Shown here one piece after another: positions 1 through 6,742 of a stretch of DNA of 7,633 nucleotides. This DNA comes from Gammaproteobacteria bacterium (lineage in GTDB: Bacteria; Pseudomonadota; Gammaproteobacteria; Pseudomonadales; DSM-25080), in NCBI GenBank assembly GCA_013372965.1, contig JABXIR010000126.1, positions 1 through 7,633 of the forward strand. The letters are read 5' to 3'. How positions within the stretch are numbered: the stretch's first letter is position 1; the number at the start of each line of letters is the position of its first letter. The position numbers and the translations under genes are program-made. The notes beneath the pieces were generated by a model. That model was not told the origin of the DNA and made no database searches. It saw nothing but the letters and a program-made list of their open reading frames with translations.

Positions 1-515
1 AGCAGCTGGCAATCTGCCTCAACCAATACCGCGTTGATAAACTCGATTTCCGTCATTTGCGCAAACGGAGCGAGATAATAAGAAATGTTCTCAATCGCGA
101 TGCTTCGCTCAAGATGCTCTTGCACCTGACGTATTCGCTTTGAAACGTGCATCACGGCTTCGTCAGTGAACGGCATTGGCAGTAAGTCGTAAAGTTGCCC
201 GCCCGATCGGGAAAAACTGAGGTGCTCCGAAAAGCATACGACATTGGCGTCATCTAAAAACTGTTTTGTTGCGTTGAGTAACTCAGTATCTAGTGGGTCC
301 TGCCCGCCTAAATTTAACGACAGGCCATGAGAAACGAGCGGCTTTCGTTCTACAAACCATTGCAGACGCTCTTTGTAACGACCACCTAAATTAACCCAGT
401 TCTCGGGTGCCAATTCGAAAAAATCAATGCCCTCGAGACCGGTTTCGGTCATCAGTTCTGGAATAAGAGAACGGCGCAGGCCCAAGCCCACGCCGTTTAC
501 ATTTGCAAAAGGCAT
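1..515 (-). CDS. hvfB: DUF692 / MNIO-family RiPP maturase (HvfB/BufB-like), C-terminus cut by window edge
   Basis: Visible are 171 complete residues of a protein whose family is usually about 280-290 aa, so roughly the last 40% lies outside the window. I identify it as a DUF692 (MNIO, multinuclear non-heme iron oxidative) enzyme from the opening MPFANVNGVGLGLR, then FFELAPENW (32-40), SHGLSLNLGG (62-71), FSEHLSFS (95-102), DLLPMPFT (110-117) and IAIENISYY (139-147). His63, His98 and Glu142-Asn143 sit in the conserved segments that supply iron ligands in this family; exact ligand assignment is inference. Family members (MbnB, HvfB, bufferin synthases) use O2 to convert precursor cysteines into copper-binding groups in the cytoplasm. 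The ATG at 515-513 follows the precursor stop by 4 nt, and the codon just before it in frame is TAG, which fixes the start unless an internal ATG is used. No clear Shine-Dalgarno sequence precedes it, suggesting translational coupling to the precursor gene. The substrate is almost certainly the adjacent EGxCG protein. Confidence 0.93.
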   Translation of the reverse strand, partial: MPFANVNGVGLGLRRSLIPELMTETGLEGIDFFELAPENWVNLGGRYKERLQWFVERKPLVSHGLSLNLGGQDPLDTELLNATKQFLDDANVVCFSEHLSFSRSGGQLYDLLPMPFTDEAVMHVSKRIRQVQEHLERSIAIENISYYLAPFAQMTEIEFINAVLVEADCQL

Positions 516-519
516 CTAA

Positions 520-900
520 TTAAGCGCCGCCGCACTTACCTTCGCCGCAGCTACCCTCGCCGTCTTCGCCGCCACAGTTACCTTCTCCGCAACTGCCTTC
601 ACCGTCTTCACCGCCACAGCTACCTTCGCCACAGTTACCTTCGCCGTCTTCACCACCACAGCTACCTTCGCCGCAAGCGCCTTCACCGTCGCCTTCTTCG
701 CCGCAATTGCCTTCGCCATCTTCACCGCCACACTTGCCCTCACCACAACTGCCTTCGTCGGCATGACCGTCGATGAAGTTGACGAAGTAACCCGAATCTA
801 GATTGGTTGCATCGAACGGATTGGCTTCTAGGTCAGATGCAGAAACAGCCGCTAATGCGGCACTTAACGCGGCTACAGCAGATAATGATTTGTTCGCCAT
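520..900 (-). CDS. hvfA: HvfA/bufferin-type Cys-rich RiPP metallophore precursor (EGxCG repeats)
   Basis: This 126-aa protein is the likely substrate of the DUF692 enzyme encoded 4 nt downstream. Residues 1-22 look like a short, weakly hydrophobic Sec-type signal peptide (Lys4, then an Ala/Leu/Ser/Val stretch, possible cleavage after VSA, residue 21). Residues 26-38 (ANPFDATNLDSGY) match the conserved segment of HvfA-type precursors. Residues 49-126 are an acidic Gly/Glu/Cys region with eleven EGxCG pentapeptides (Cys 52, 57, 66, 76, 81, 90, 95, 104, 109, 118, 123). There are no other cysteines. In studied relatives (Haemophilus HvfA, Caulobacter bufferins) such cysteines become oxazolone-thioamide or thiooxazole groups that bind copper, and the product protects against copper or handles it outside the cytoplasm; which chemistry applies here cannot be told. 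The ATG is supported by a GGAG Shine-Dalgarno sequence 9 nt upstream. Only two motifs are the canonical EGKCG (the second and the last); x is otherwise Ser, Asn or Ala. bufA2 is an equivalent name. Confidence 0.92.
   Translation of the reverse strand: MANKSLSAVAALSAALAAVSASDLEANPFDATNLDSGYFVNFIDGHADEGSCGEGKCGGEDGEGNCGEEGDGEGACGEGSCGGEDGEGNCGEGSCGGEDGEGSCGEGNCGGEDGEGSCGEGKCGGA
523..756 (-). repeat. Coding tandem repeat, 42-nt (14-residue) period, in the metallophore precursor
   Basis: The C-terminal 78 residues of the precursor are built from a 14-residue unit of the form EGxCGEGxCGGEDG. Units occupy residues 49-62, 73-86, 87-100 and 101-114, and a final shortened unit ending CGGA occupies 115-126. 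Residues 63-72 (EGNCGEEGDG) are a shortened unit that has lost four residues and its second cysteine. Units differ from each other mostly at synonymous third positions (GGC/GGT, TGC/TGT, GAA/GAG, AGC/AGT), so the repeat is conserved at protein level rather than being a fresh DNA duplication. Confidence 0.9.
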
Positions 901-909
901 AATGTTATT

Positions 910-913
910 CTCC
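910..913 (-). promoter_or_regulatory. Ribosome binding site of the metallophore precursor gene
   Basis: The minus strand reads GGAG here, 9 nt before the ATG at 900-898. It is the only good Shine-Dalgarno match in the 49-nt gap after hrpA and supports the chosen start. I see no convincing sigma-70 or ECF-type promoter and no terminator hairpin in this gap (901-949). Confidence 0.7.
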
Positions 914-949
914 AGTCGTATTTTTATTCGCGGCGTATCAAAGGAATGA

Positions 950-3900
950 TCAAACAGCAGCGAGAGCTTGCTTTATTCGTTTCTCAGACACGGGAAGAAT
1001 CGTCTTCATCGGCTGAGCAAACAGCTGAATGCGCCACTCCTCCATCATAAATCGAATATCAACCAATGCAGTTTCGGATTCCCACATAACAGATCCATCA
1101 GCGTAAAGCTGATCTCTAACACGTTCCATGTAGCTGTTCACTAGGTTGGTATTTAATTTGTCCTTCTGTACCTTGCCTTGAACTTGCTCAATTCGGACAT
1201 GCGCAGCCTTGAGATATCGTGGATATTGAGCCAACCAACGACTCGGTGTGCGCCATAAAAATCCAGGCGCCAATAATAATTTCCATTGCTCAATGATATC
1301 GCTCACCGTAAAGGTTAAGGCGAGGCTGTTGGTGTTTCGCAATACCTTACGAAGACGGGCATATTCATTAAAAATGTGAGCTAGCTCACCCTCAAGCTCG
1401 TTAACACGGAGCAGAAACTGGCTTCTGTTGGCTGTAATTCGTTGCTCGAAGCTCACTTTGTCTCGAGGTACATCGTGCCAATTAAACACATCCCGAGAAG
1501 CAGATAGCAACAAGTCGTCGATCAGTTCATCACGTGGGCACACAGCCGATAATGCGAGCTTCGTCTGATTGTCGGTAAACAACGACTTTTTAGCCTGTTT
1601 TACCGCATCGTTAAGCTGATACAAACTGAGTCTACTAACACCGCGGACGGAACTTGCGTAGGCTTGGCTTTCATCATCGAACAACTTCACCGTCGTCGAA
1701 TCGCGCCCATCGATAATCGCGGGAAATGCGGTGACTTTAACGCCCGATTTCGAGACGGTTTTTTTCACAGGAAGGTCACCAAAGGTCCACTCAGTGACGT
1801 CGGTAATATCGGGAAGATCCGCCTCGGCTTTCTGCAACGCATTCGAAACTTTTTGCTTTAACGATCGGCGCAGCTCTTCGATATCTCTACTCGACGCGAT
1901 TCGACGCTTTCGATCATCGAATACCTGAACATTCAGCCGATAGTAATCATCGAGAGACTCACGTGTCCAAGCGTCAGCCGGAACGTTGACGCTCAGTAGA
2001 TATTGGATTTGTTCGCCAAGTACCTCCGTCAGCGATCGTGTTCGATCTAACTTCCCTAAAAGAATTCGGTCAACGACGTCCGGAACCGGCACTAACTGTC
2101 GGCGGTACTGTTTGGGTAGTGACTTGATCAAGGCAATACACTTATCGCGCAAAATTCCGGGCACCCCCCACTCCAGCTCTTCCTCTCGCAACGTCGCCAA
2201 ATGCTGAAGCGGCACGTGAATCGATACGCCATCGGCAGCATGACCGGGCTCAAATCGATACGTCAACTTGAAGGTACCCGTGGTTAACGTGAGTTCATTA
2301 GGGAACTGACCCGGTTGCAACGACAGCTGTCGCGCCTCGAGGTGATGCGCTTCCATATGAAGGCATCGAGGATTCTGTCTCTCTTGTTGCTTTCGCCACG
2401 TTTCAAACGCGACGAGTGACGTGATCGATTCAGGCAGTCGTTCGTTATAAAACTCGTAAATCGCGTCGTCTTCCACCACTAAATCACGACGACGCGTTTT
2501 GTCTTCTAACTTTTGCAGAGTCTTTTTCAACGCAAGATTTGCGGGATAAAACTTTCCCTTACCCTTGTATTGCTCAGCAACAAGACACTCTCGAATGAAT
2601 ATGTCACGCGCAAGTTTTGCGTCGGTGTGATCATATGGAACGCGTTTCTTATCTTGTAGGATTAACCCATACAAACTGCTACGTTGATACGCCATCACTC
2701 GACCGTGTTTAACCGAGTAGTAAGGTTCGTAGACATCAGTTTTTATAACGTGCTGCGCAATCTCGGTAATCCATTCAGGCTCGATTCGAGCGACCGTATG
2801 CGCAAACAGTCGACTGGTTTCTAATAGCGAACCCGCAAGTATCCAATTAGGACGTTTCTTGCGAACTGCCGAGCCCGGAAACAGTGCATACTTTCTTCCC
2901 CTCGCACCGTTATATTCATCTTTGTCTTCTTTTTGCGCAACGTGACTGAGTAATCCGGACGCTAAAGCTGAATGAACTGATTCAAACGACGCGGGTTCTT
3001 TATTTAAAGACCATTTACGCTCGCGGCATAGTCCATGCAATTGATGGTGCACATCACGCCACTCGCGCATCCGTAGGTACGACAAGTATTGCTTCTTAGC
3101 ATACTTGCGCAATTGATTTTGACTGAGTTCTTCCGCCTGTTCATGCCAATGCTTCCACAGGTTTACATAGCTCAAAAAATCCGACTCGTCGTGCTTCCAC
3201 TGGCTGTGAGCTTGATCCGCGGCTTGACGCTTGTCGGCGGGACGTTCTCTAGGGTCTTGTATCGACAGGGCACTGACGATAATCAATACTTCACGTAAAG
3301 CGCCACGGGTATGCGCTTCGAACAGCATTCGAGCCAAATGAGGATCAATAGGGATCGACGATAACTGCCGACCTAGCGGCGTTAACTTTTTGGTACGATC
3401 GATAGCACCAATTTCTTCAAGTCGCTTGTAACCATCGTTGATCATCGGCTTCTCAGGTGCATTCAGGAAGCCGAATTCACTAATTGAACCCAATCGAAGA
3501 TGGGTCATCTGAAGGATGACGGTTGAAAGATTCGACCTAAGAATTTCCGGCTCAGTAAACTCAGGGCGACGAGAATAGTCCTCTTCCGAGTAGAGCCGAA
3601 TACAGGTTCCCGGCGCAACTCGACCACAACGACCTGCGCGCTGATTGGCACTGGCTTGGGATATTGCTTCGATGGGCAGGCGCTGAACCTTCGATTTATA
3701 GCTATAACGACTCACCCGCGCCAAGCCGGGGTCAATCACATAAACAATACCTGGCACCGTGAGAGAGGTTTCCGCGACGTTCGTCGACAACACAATACGA
3801 CGCCCGCGGTGAGGCTTAAACACTTTATTTTGTTCGGCCGCCGACAGTCGCGAATACAAAGGCAGAACCTCAATGTGACTGAAGTTGGTACGCTTGATTT

Positions 3901-4849
3901 GCTGATGAGTCTCGCGAATCTCTCGCTCCCCTGGCAGAAATACAAGAACATCCCCTTTCGTACTCGAATTTCGTTCAAGGTCTTCGATGTACTCAAGTGC
4001 CGATACGATGCCCTCATAAATGCTCAAATCTGCGCGATCTTCATCGTCTTGAAGTAACGGCTGATAGATGACGTCTACGGGAAAACTTCGTCCTGACACC
4101 TCAATGATGGGTGCCTCATTAAAATGCTTCGAGAATCCATCAACATCGATGGTTGCCGAGGTCACCACCAATTTTAGATCGGGCCGTTTGGGCAGCAGTT
4201 GCTTTAAATAGCCGAGTAAAAAATCAATATTGAGGCTTCGCTCGTGAGCCTCATCAATGATGATTACTTCGTAGTCTGACAGCAAGGGATCCGTGGCGAG
4301 TTCGGCCAGAAGGATACCGTCGGTCATGAGCTTTACTGACGTACTGTCCGAGGTTTCATCCGCGAAACGCACTTGATAGCCAACCGCCTTACCGAGCGGC
4401 TGGCCAACCTCTTCTGCAATGCGGTCAGCGACGGCACGCGCAGCTAAGCGTCGGGGCTGGGTATGACCAATCAACCCACGACGACCTAAGCCCAACTCAA
4501 GACAAATTTTGGGGAGCTGAGTGGTTTTACCCGAGCCAGTTTCGCCCGCGATGATGACGACTTGATGATCTTGAATTTTCGCAGCAATTTCGAGCTTTGA
4601 CTCGACCACCGGCAAGTCTGCTGGAAAGCCAAAATTCAACTCATTACTTTGACGCGCGGTGAATTTGCGAAGCGCGCGCTTGCAGAGGCTCTCAAACTTA
4701 GACTCAAGCTTGGACGTCGGTTTGGACTGATGTTTCAATCGTCGGATCTTCGCAGCGAGCTGATCTAGCTGGGCACGCTGGGTTACGTTTGCCTCAACCA
4801 CAGTTTTACTGAGTTCGTCGACGTTAAATTCCGAGTGCGATGGGTTCAT
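950..4849 (-). CDS. hrpA: ATP-dependent DEAH-box RNA helicase HrpA
   Basis: The protein is 1299 aa, essentially the length of E. coli HrpA (1300 aa). Helicase motifs are visible in order: motif I GETGSGKTT (102-110), Ia TQPRRLAAR (130-138), II DEAH (199-202), III SAT (231-233), IV FLPG (304-307), V STNVAETSLT (355-364) and VI QRAGRCGR (403-410). The helicase-associated HA2 region follows (about 470-600), then an OB-fold-like region with WILAGSLLETSRLFA (669-683), and a long C-terminal part (about 700-1299) corresponding to the DUF3418 domain typical of bacterial HrpA. The family hydrolyses NTP to remodel RNA in the cytoplasm; E. coli HrpA has been linked to mRNA processing and to rescue of stalled or collided ribosomes. 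The ATG is chosen because motif I then falls at residue 102, as in E. coli. A weak AAGG Shine-Dalgarno sequence lies 4 nt upstream (4854-4857), inside the palindrome AAGGCCTT. The reading frame is intact with no missing catalytic residue. Transcription probably begins in the fadD terminator (see promoter at 4897-4925). Confidence 0.97.
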   Translation of the reverse strand: MNPSHSEFNVDELSKTVVEANVTQRAQLDQLAAKIRRLKHQSKPTSKLESKFESLCKRALRKFTARQSNELNFGFPADLPVVESKLEIAAKIQDHQVVIIAGETGSGKTTQLPKICLELGLGRRGLIGHTQPRRLAARAVADRIAEEVGQPLGKAVGYQVRFADETSDSTSVKLMTDGILLAELATDPLLSDYEVIIIDEAHERSLNIDFLLGYLKQLLPKRPDLKLVVTSATIDVDGFSKHFNEAPIIEVSGRSFPVDVIYQPLLQDDEDRADLSIYEGIVSALEYIEDLERNSSTKGDVLVFLPGEREIRETHQQIKRTNFSHIEVLPLYSRLSAAEQNKVFKPHRGRRIVLSTNVAETSLTVPGIVYVIDPGLARVSRYSYKSKVQRLPIEAISQASANQRAGRCGRVAPGTCIRLYSEEDYSRRPEFTEPEILRSNLSTVILQMTHLRLGSISEFGFLNAPEKPMINDGYKRLEEIGAIDRTKKLTPLGRQLSSIPIDPHLARMLFEAHTRGALREVLIIVSALSIQDPRERPADKRQAADQAHSQWKHDESDFLSYVNLWKHWHEQAEELSQNQLRKYAKKQYLSYLRMREWRDVHHQLHGLCRERKWSLNKEPASFESVHSALASGLLSHVAQKEDKDEYNGARGRKYALFPGSAVRKKRPNWILAGSLLETSRLFAHTVARIEPEWITEIAQHVIKTDVYEPYYSVKHGRVMAYQRSSLYGLILQDKKRVPYDHTDAKLARDIFIRECLVAEQYKGKGKFYPANLALKKTLQKLEDKTRRRDLVVEDDAIYEFYNERLPESITSLVAFETWRKQQERQNPRCLHMEAHHLEARQLSLQPGQFPNELTLTTGTFKLTYRFEPGHAADGVSIHVPLQHLATLREEELEWGVPGILRDKCIALIKSLPKQYRRQLVPVPDVVDRILLGKLDRTRSLTEVLGEQIQYLLSVNVPADAWTRESLDDYYRLNVQVFDDRKRRIASSRDIEELRRSLKQKVSNALQKAEADLPDITDVTEWTFGDLPVKKTVSKSGVKVTAFPAIIDGRDSTTVKLFDDESQAYASSVRGVSRLSLYQLNDAVKQAKKSLFTDNQTKLALSAVCPRDELIDDLLLSASRDVFNWHDVPRDKVSFEQRITANRSQFLLRVNELEGELAHIFNEYARLRKVLRNTNSLALTFTVSDIIEQWKLLLAPGFLWRTPSRWLAQYPRYLKAAHVRIEQVQGKVQKDKLNTNLVNSYMERVRDQLYADGSVMWESETALVDIRFMMEEWRIQLFAQPMKTILPVSEKRIKQALAAV

Positions 4850-4867
4850 AAGGCCTTAAAAAATTTC

Positions 4868-4899
4868 AAAAAAAATGCCGCTTCGTTAGAGGCGGCATT
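4868..4899 (-). terminator. Rho-independent terminator of fadD
   Basis: On the minus strand an 8-bp perfect stem (AATGCCGC at 4874-4881 pairing with GCGGCATT at 4892-4899, as read on the plus strand) encloses a 10-nt loop and is followed directly by eight T (4868-4875; the last two overlap the stem). It starts 29 nt after the fadD stop codon. On the plus strand the hairpin is followed by ATATAC, not a T run, so it should act only on leftward transcription, that is on fadD. Confidence 0.9.
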
Positions 4900-4925
4900 A
4901 TATACGAGTCTTTCGCGTTCGTCGT
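4897..4925 (-). promoter_or_regulatory. Candidate sigma-70 promoter of hrpA, overlapping the fadD terminator
   Basis: The minus strand carries a perfect -10 hexamer TATAAT (4902-4897), a 17-nt spacer, and a weak -35 ACGACG (4925-4920; only GAC of TTGACA matches). Transcription would start near 4889-4891, giving a leader of about 40 nt before the hrpA ATG. The -10 box shares bases with the first arm of the terminator hairpin, so an RNA started here would lack that arm and could not form the terminator. The hexamer and spacing are seen directly; activity is inferred. No other plausible promoter fits between the terminator and hrpA, as only 18 nt remain. Confidence 0.6.
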
Positions 4926-4927
4926 AA

Positions 4928-6604
4928 TTAAGAGGCGTTCGTTTCCGCATCCCGCAATTCACGACGCAGCACCTTACCGACGTTGGTTTTCGGAAGTTCG
5001 TCGCGGAACTCAACGAAACGCGGTACTTTGTATGCCGTCACATTCTGACGCATGTACTTACGAACATCATCAGCAGAAAGATTTGGATCATTACTCACCA
5101 CGAACATCTTGATCACTTCGCCCGATTTTTCATCTGGCAAACCGATTGCCGCACATTCAACAACCGAGTCATGCGCCATCAGTACGTCTTCAAGTTCGTT
5201 AGGGAATACGTTGAATCCAGAAACGATGATCATATCTTTCTTGCGATCAACCAATTTCACAAAGCCGTCTTGCTGAATGATTGCCATGTCGCCGGTGCGT
5301 AACCAACCATCACTTAACACCTCAGCCGTCGCATCTGGACGCTGCCAATAACCTTTCATCACTTGCGGACCGTTGATGCATAGCTCACCCGTCTCACCAA
5401 GTGGCAGATCGTTGCCGTCCTCGTCGATGACCTTAACCATGGTGTTAGGAACAGGTAAGCCGATGGTACCAAGCTGCTCAGCGTTCGGTGGATTGGCACA
5501 GGCAACAGGAGAAGTCTCCGTCATGCCGTAACCTTCCGTCACGCTGCAACCGGTCATCGCTTGCCAGCGCTCAGCAACTGCGCGCGAAAGCGCCATACCG
5601 CCCGACATGGTCAGTTTTAGGGTTGAGAAATCAAGTTTCTGAAAGTCTTCGTTGTTCATTAGGCCGATGAACAACGTGTTCAGCCCGATAAACGTCGAGA
5701 ACTTATGGTTGCGAAGCTCTTTGACAAATCCAGGGATGTCGCGAGGATTGGCGATAAGTACCGAGTGGCAACCGCGCTGAAACGCCACCATGCAGTGAAT
5801 GGTAAAGGCGTAGATGTGGTAGAGCGGTAACGGAGCGATTAACACTTCCTTACCTTCAACCATACCGGTTGCATCCATCTGCGGGGCGGTTTGCATCATA
5901 TTCGCAACAATGTTGCCATGGGTCAGCATGGCGCCTTTAGCAACACCTGTGGTACCGCCCGTGTACTGGAGGACTGCGATATCGTCGGATTGAGCTTCTT
6001 GTTCGTTAACCGCAAGACCTTGACCTGAAGCCAGTACCTCACGGAACGTCTTAGCCATCGGTAAATTGAAGCTCGGCACCATCTTCTTGACGTACTTCAC
6101 AACCGTGTTAACTAACACACGTTTCACTGGAGGAAGTAGGTCTCCGATCTCGGTTACCACAACGTGCTCGATGTCGGTATCGCCAATCACTTCTTCGAGC
6201 AAATTGGCCATATTCGCCAAAATGACAATCGCTTTTGCACCCGAGTCTTTGAACTGATGACGCATTTCGCGTGCGGTGTATAGTGGATTGGTGTTAACCA
6301 CCACAAGACCCGCTCTCAATGCACCGAACATTGCCACGGGATATTGAAGAATGTTGGGAAGCTGCAACGCGATTCGGTCGCCTGGTTTCAGGCTGGTGTG
6401 GTTTTGAATCCAGGCAGCAAACTGACCTGAAAGTTGATCGATCTCAGCAAAAGTGAGCTCACGTCCCATGCTAGAAAAAGCAGTGTGCTGACCGAACTTA
6501 TTAACTGCTTGGCGATACACCGAAGTGATGTTCGGAAAAGCAGCTACGTCGACTTCAGCTGGCAAACCGTGGTCGATTCGACCTTGGCGTCCTACGTCTT
6601 CCAT
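4928..6604 (-). CDS. fadD: Long-chain fatty-acid--CoA ligase FadD
   Basis: From the preferred ATG the product is 558 aa, close to E. coli FadD (561 aa). It activates long-chain fatty acids to acyl-CoA using ATP (via acyl-AMP), feeding beta-oxidation, and acts at the inner face of the cytoplasmic membrane. Motifs numbered from this ATG: ATP-binding loop YTGGTTGVAKG (214-224), adenylation motif GYGMTETSP (358-366), TGD (437-439) and the fatty-acyl-CoA synthetase signature region RKKDMIIVSGFNVFPNE (454-470). The invariant C-terminal lysine, Lys544, is in NVGKVLRREL. No key residue is missing. The frame extends 14 codons further upstream to a TTG at 6646-6644, but the ATG at 6604-6602 has an AGGA Shine-Dalgarno sequence 6 nt upstream, and the extra residues (Lys/Leu-rich, from very AT-rich DNA) look like untranslated leader. 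A strong terminator follows. Some organisms carry paralogues, so fadD1/fadD2 cannot be distinguished. Confidence 0.95.
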   Translation of the reverse strand: MEDVGRQGRIDHGLPAEVDVAAFPNITSVYRQAVNKFGQHTAFSSMGRELTFAEIDQLSGQFAAWIQNHTSLKPGDRIALQLPNILQYPVAMFGALRAGLVVVNTNPLYTAREMRHQFKDSGAKAIVILANMANLLEEVIGDTDIEHVVVTEIGDLLPPVKRVLVNTVVKYVKKMVPSFNLPMAKTFREVLASGQGLAVNEQEAQSDDIAVLQYTGGTTGVAKGAMLTHGNIVANMMQTAPQMDATGMVEGKEVLIAPLPLYHIYAFTIHCMVAFQRGCHSVLIANPRDIPGFVKELRNHKFSTFIGLNTLFIGLMNNEDFQKLDFSTLKLTMSGGMALSRAVAERWQAMTGCSVTEGYGMTETSPVACANPPNAEQLGTIGLPVPNTMVKVIDEDGNDLPLGETGELCINGPQVMKGYWQRPDATAEVLSDGWLRTGDMAIIQQDGFVKLVDRKKDMIIVSGFNVFPNELEDVLMAHDSVVECAAIGLPDEKSGEVIKMFVVSNDPNLSADDVRKYMRQNVTAYKVPRFVEFRDELPKTNVGKVLRRELRDAETNAS

Positions 6605-6610
6605 AGTAAT

Positions 6611-6614
6611 TCCT
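6611..6614 (-). promoter_or_regulatory. Ribosome binding site that fixes the fadD start
   Basis: The minus strand reads AGGA here with a 6-nt spacer to the ATG at 6604-6602. This decides in favour of the 558-aa product over the 14-residue longer form starting at the TTG at 6644-6646, which lies in AT-rich leader sequence. Confidence 0.75.
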
Positions 6615-6636
6615 AATTGTTTTAATTTTAAGTTAC

Positions 6637-6651
6637 GTTTAATCAATAAAC
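6637..6651. promoter_or_regulatory. Small dyad in the fadD leader, possible operator
   Basis: GTTTA and TAAAC half-sites separated by 5 nt lie 32-46 nt upstream of the fadD ATG, in an AT-rich stretch where a promoter or repressor site would be expected. The arms do not match the E. coli FadR consensus, and their order is the reverse of the PsrA-type CAAAC...GTTTG arrangement. I cannot assign a regulator; short AT-rich dyads also occur by chance. Confidence 0.2.
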
Positions 6652-6691
6652 TTTTCAGGCTAAGTCTAACCCGAAATGCTCGATAGTAGTA

Positions 6692-6717
6692 GTGACTAGC
6701 AATGACCCTACAGTCAC
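6692..6717. repeat. Inverted repeat in the gap between the VWA gene and fadD
   Basis: GTGACT (6692-6697) and AGTCAC (6712-6717) form a perfect 6-bp inverted repeat around a 14-nt centre, and a second short TGAC/GTCA pairing is possible inside it. No T run follows on either strand, so it is not a typical intrinsic terminator. It could be an operator or weak mRNA hairpin. Apart from this and the dyad nearer fadD, the 138-nt gap 6605-6742 holds no gene and no promoter I can defend. Confidence 0.3.
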
Positions 6718-6742
6718 GATTTACTTACCATTTCGTTATTAC

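Noticed and set aside
523..756. Regular repeat as a CRISPR-like or non-coding array
   Set aside because: The 42-nt units are contiguous without spacers, keep a reading frame, and vary at synonymous positions, so this is a coding repeat.
516..764. 82-residue Ala/Val/Lys-rich minus-strand reading frame as a separate gene
   Set aside because: It lies wholly inside the precursor gene in another frame, its composition is a direct by-product of the Gly/Glu/Cys repeat codons, and it has no ribosome binding site of its own.
3656..4057. 133-codon plus-strand open frame opposite hrpA
   Set aside because: It is antisense to the helicase core of hrpA (motifs IV-VI), has no recognisable domain, and resembles the other short antisense frames across hrpA and fadD.
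6605..6646. TTG start giving a 572-aa FadD
   Set aside because: The extra 14 residues come from AT-rich leader, TTG is a poor start, and the ATG at 6602-6604 has a well-placed AGGA; the resulting 558 aa also fits the family better.
6692..6717. Inverted repeat as the terminator of the VWA gene
   Set aside because: The stem is only 6 bp with a 14-nt loop, and no T run follows on either strand.
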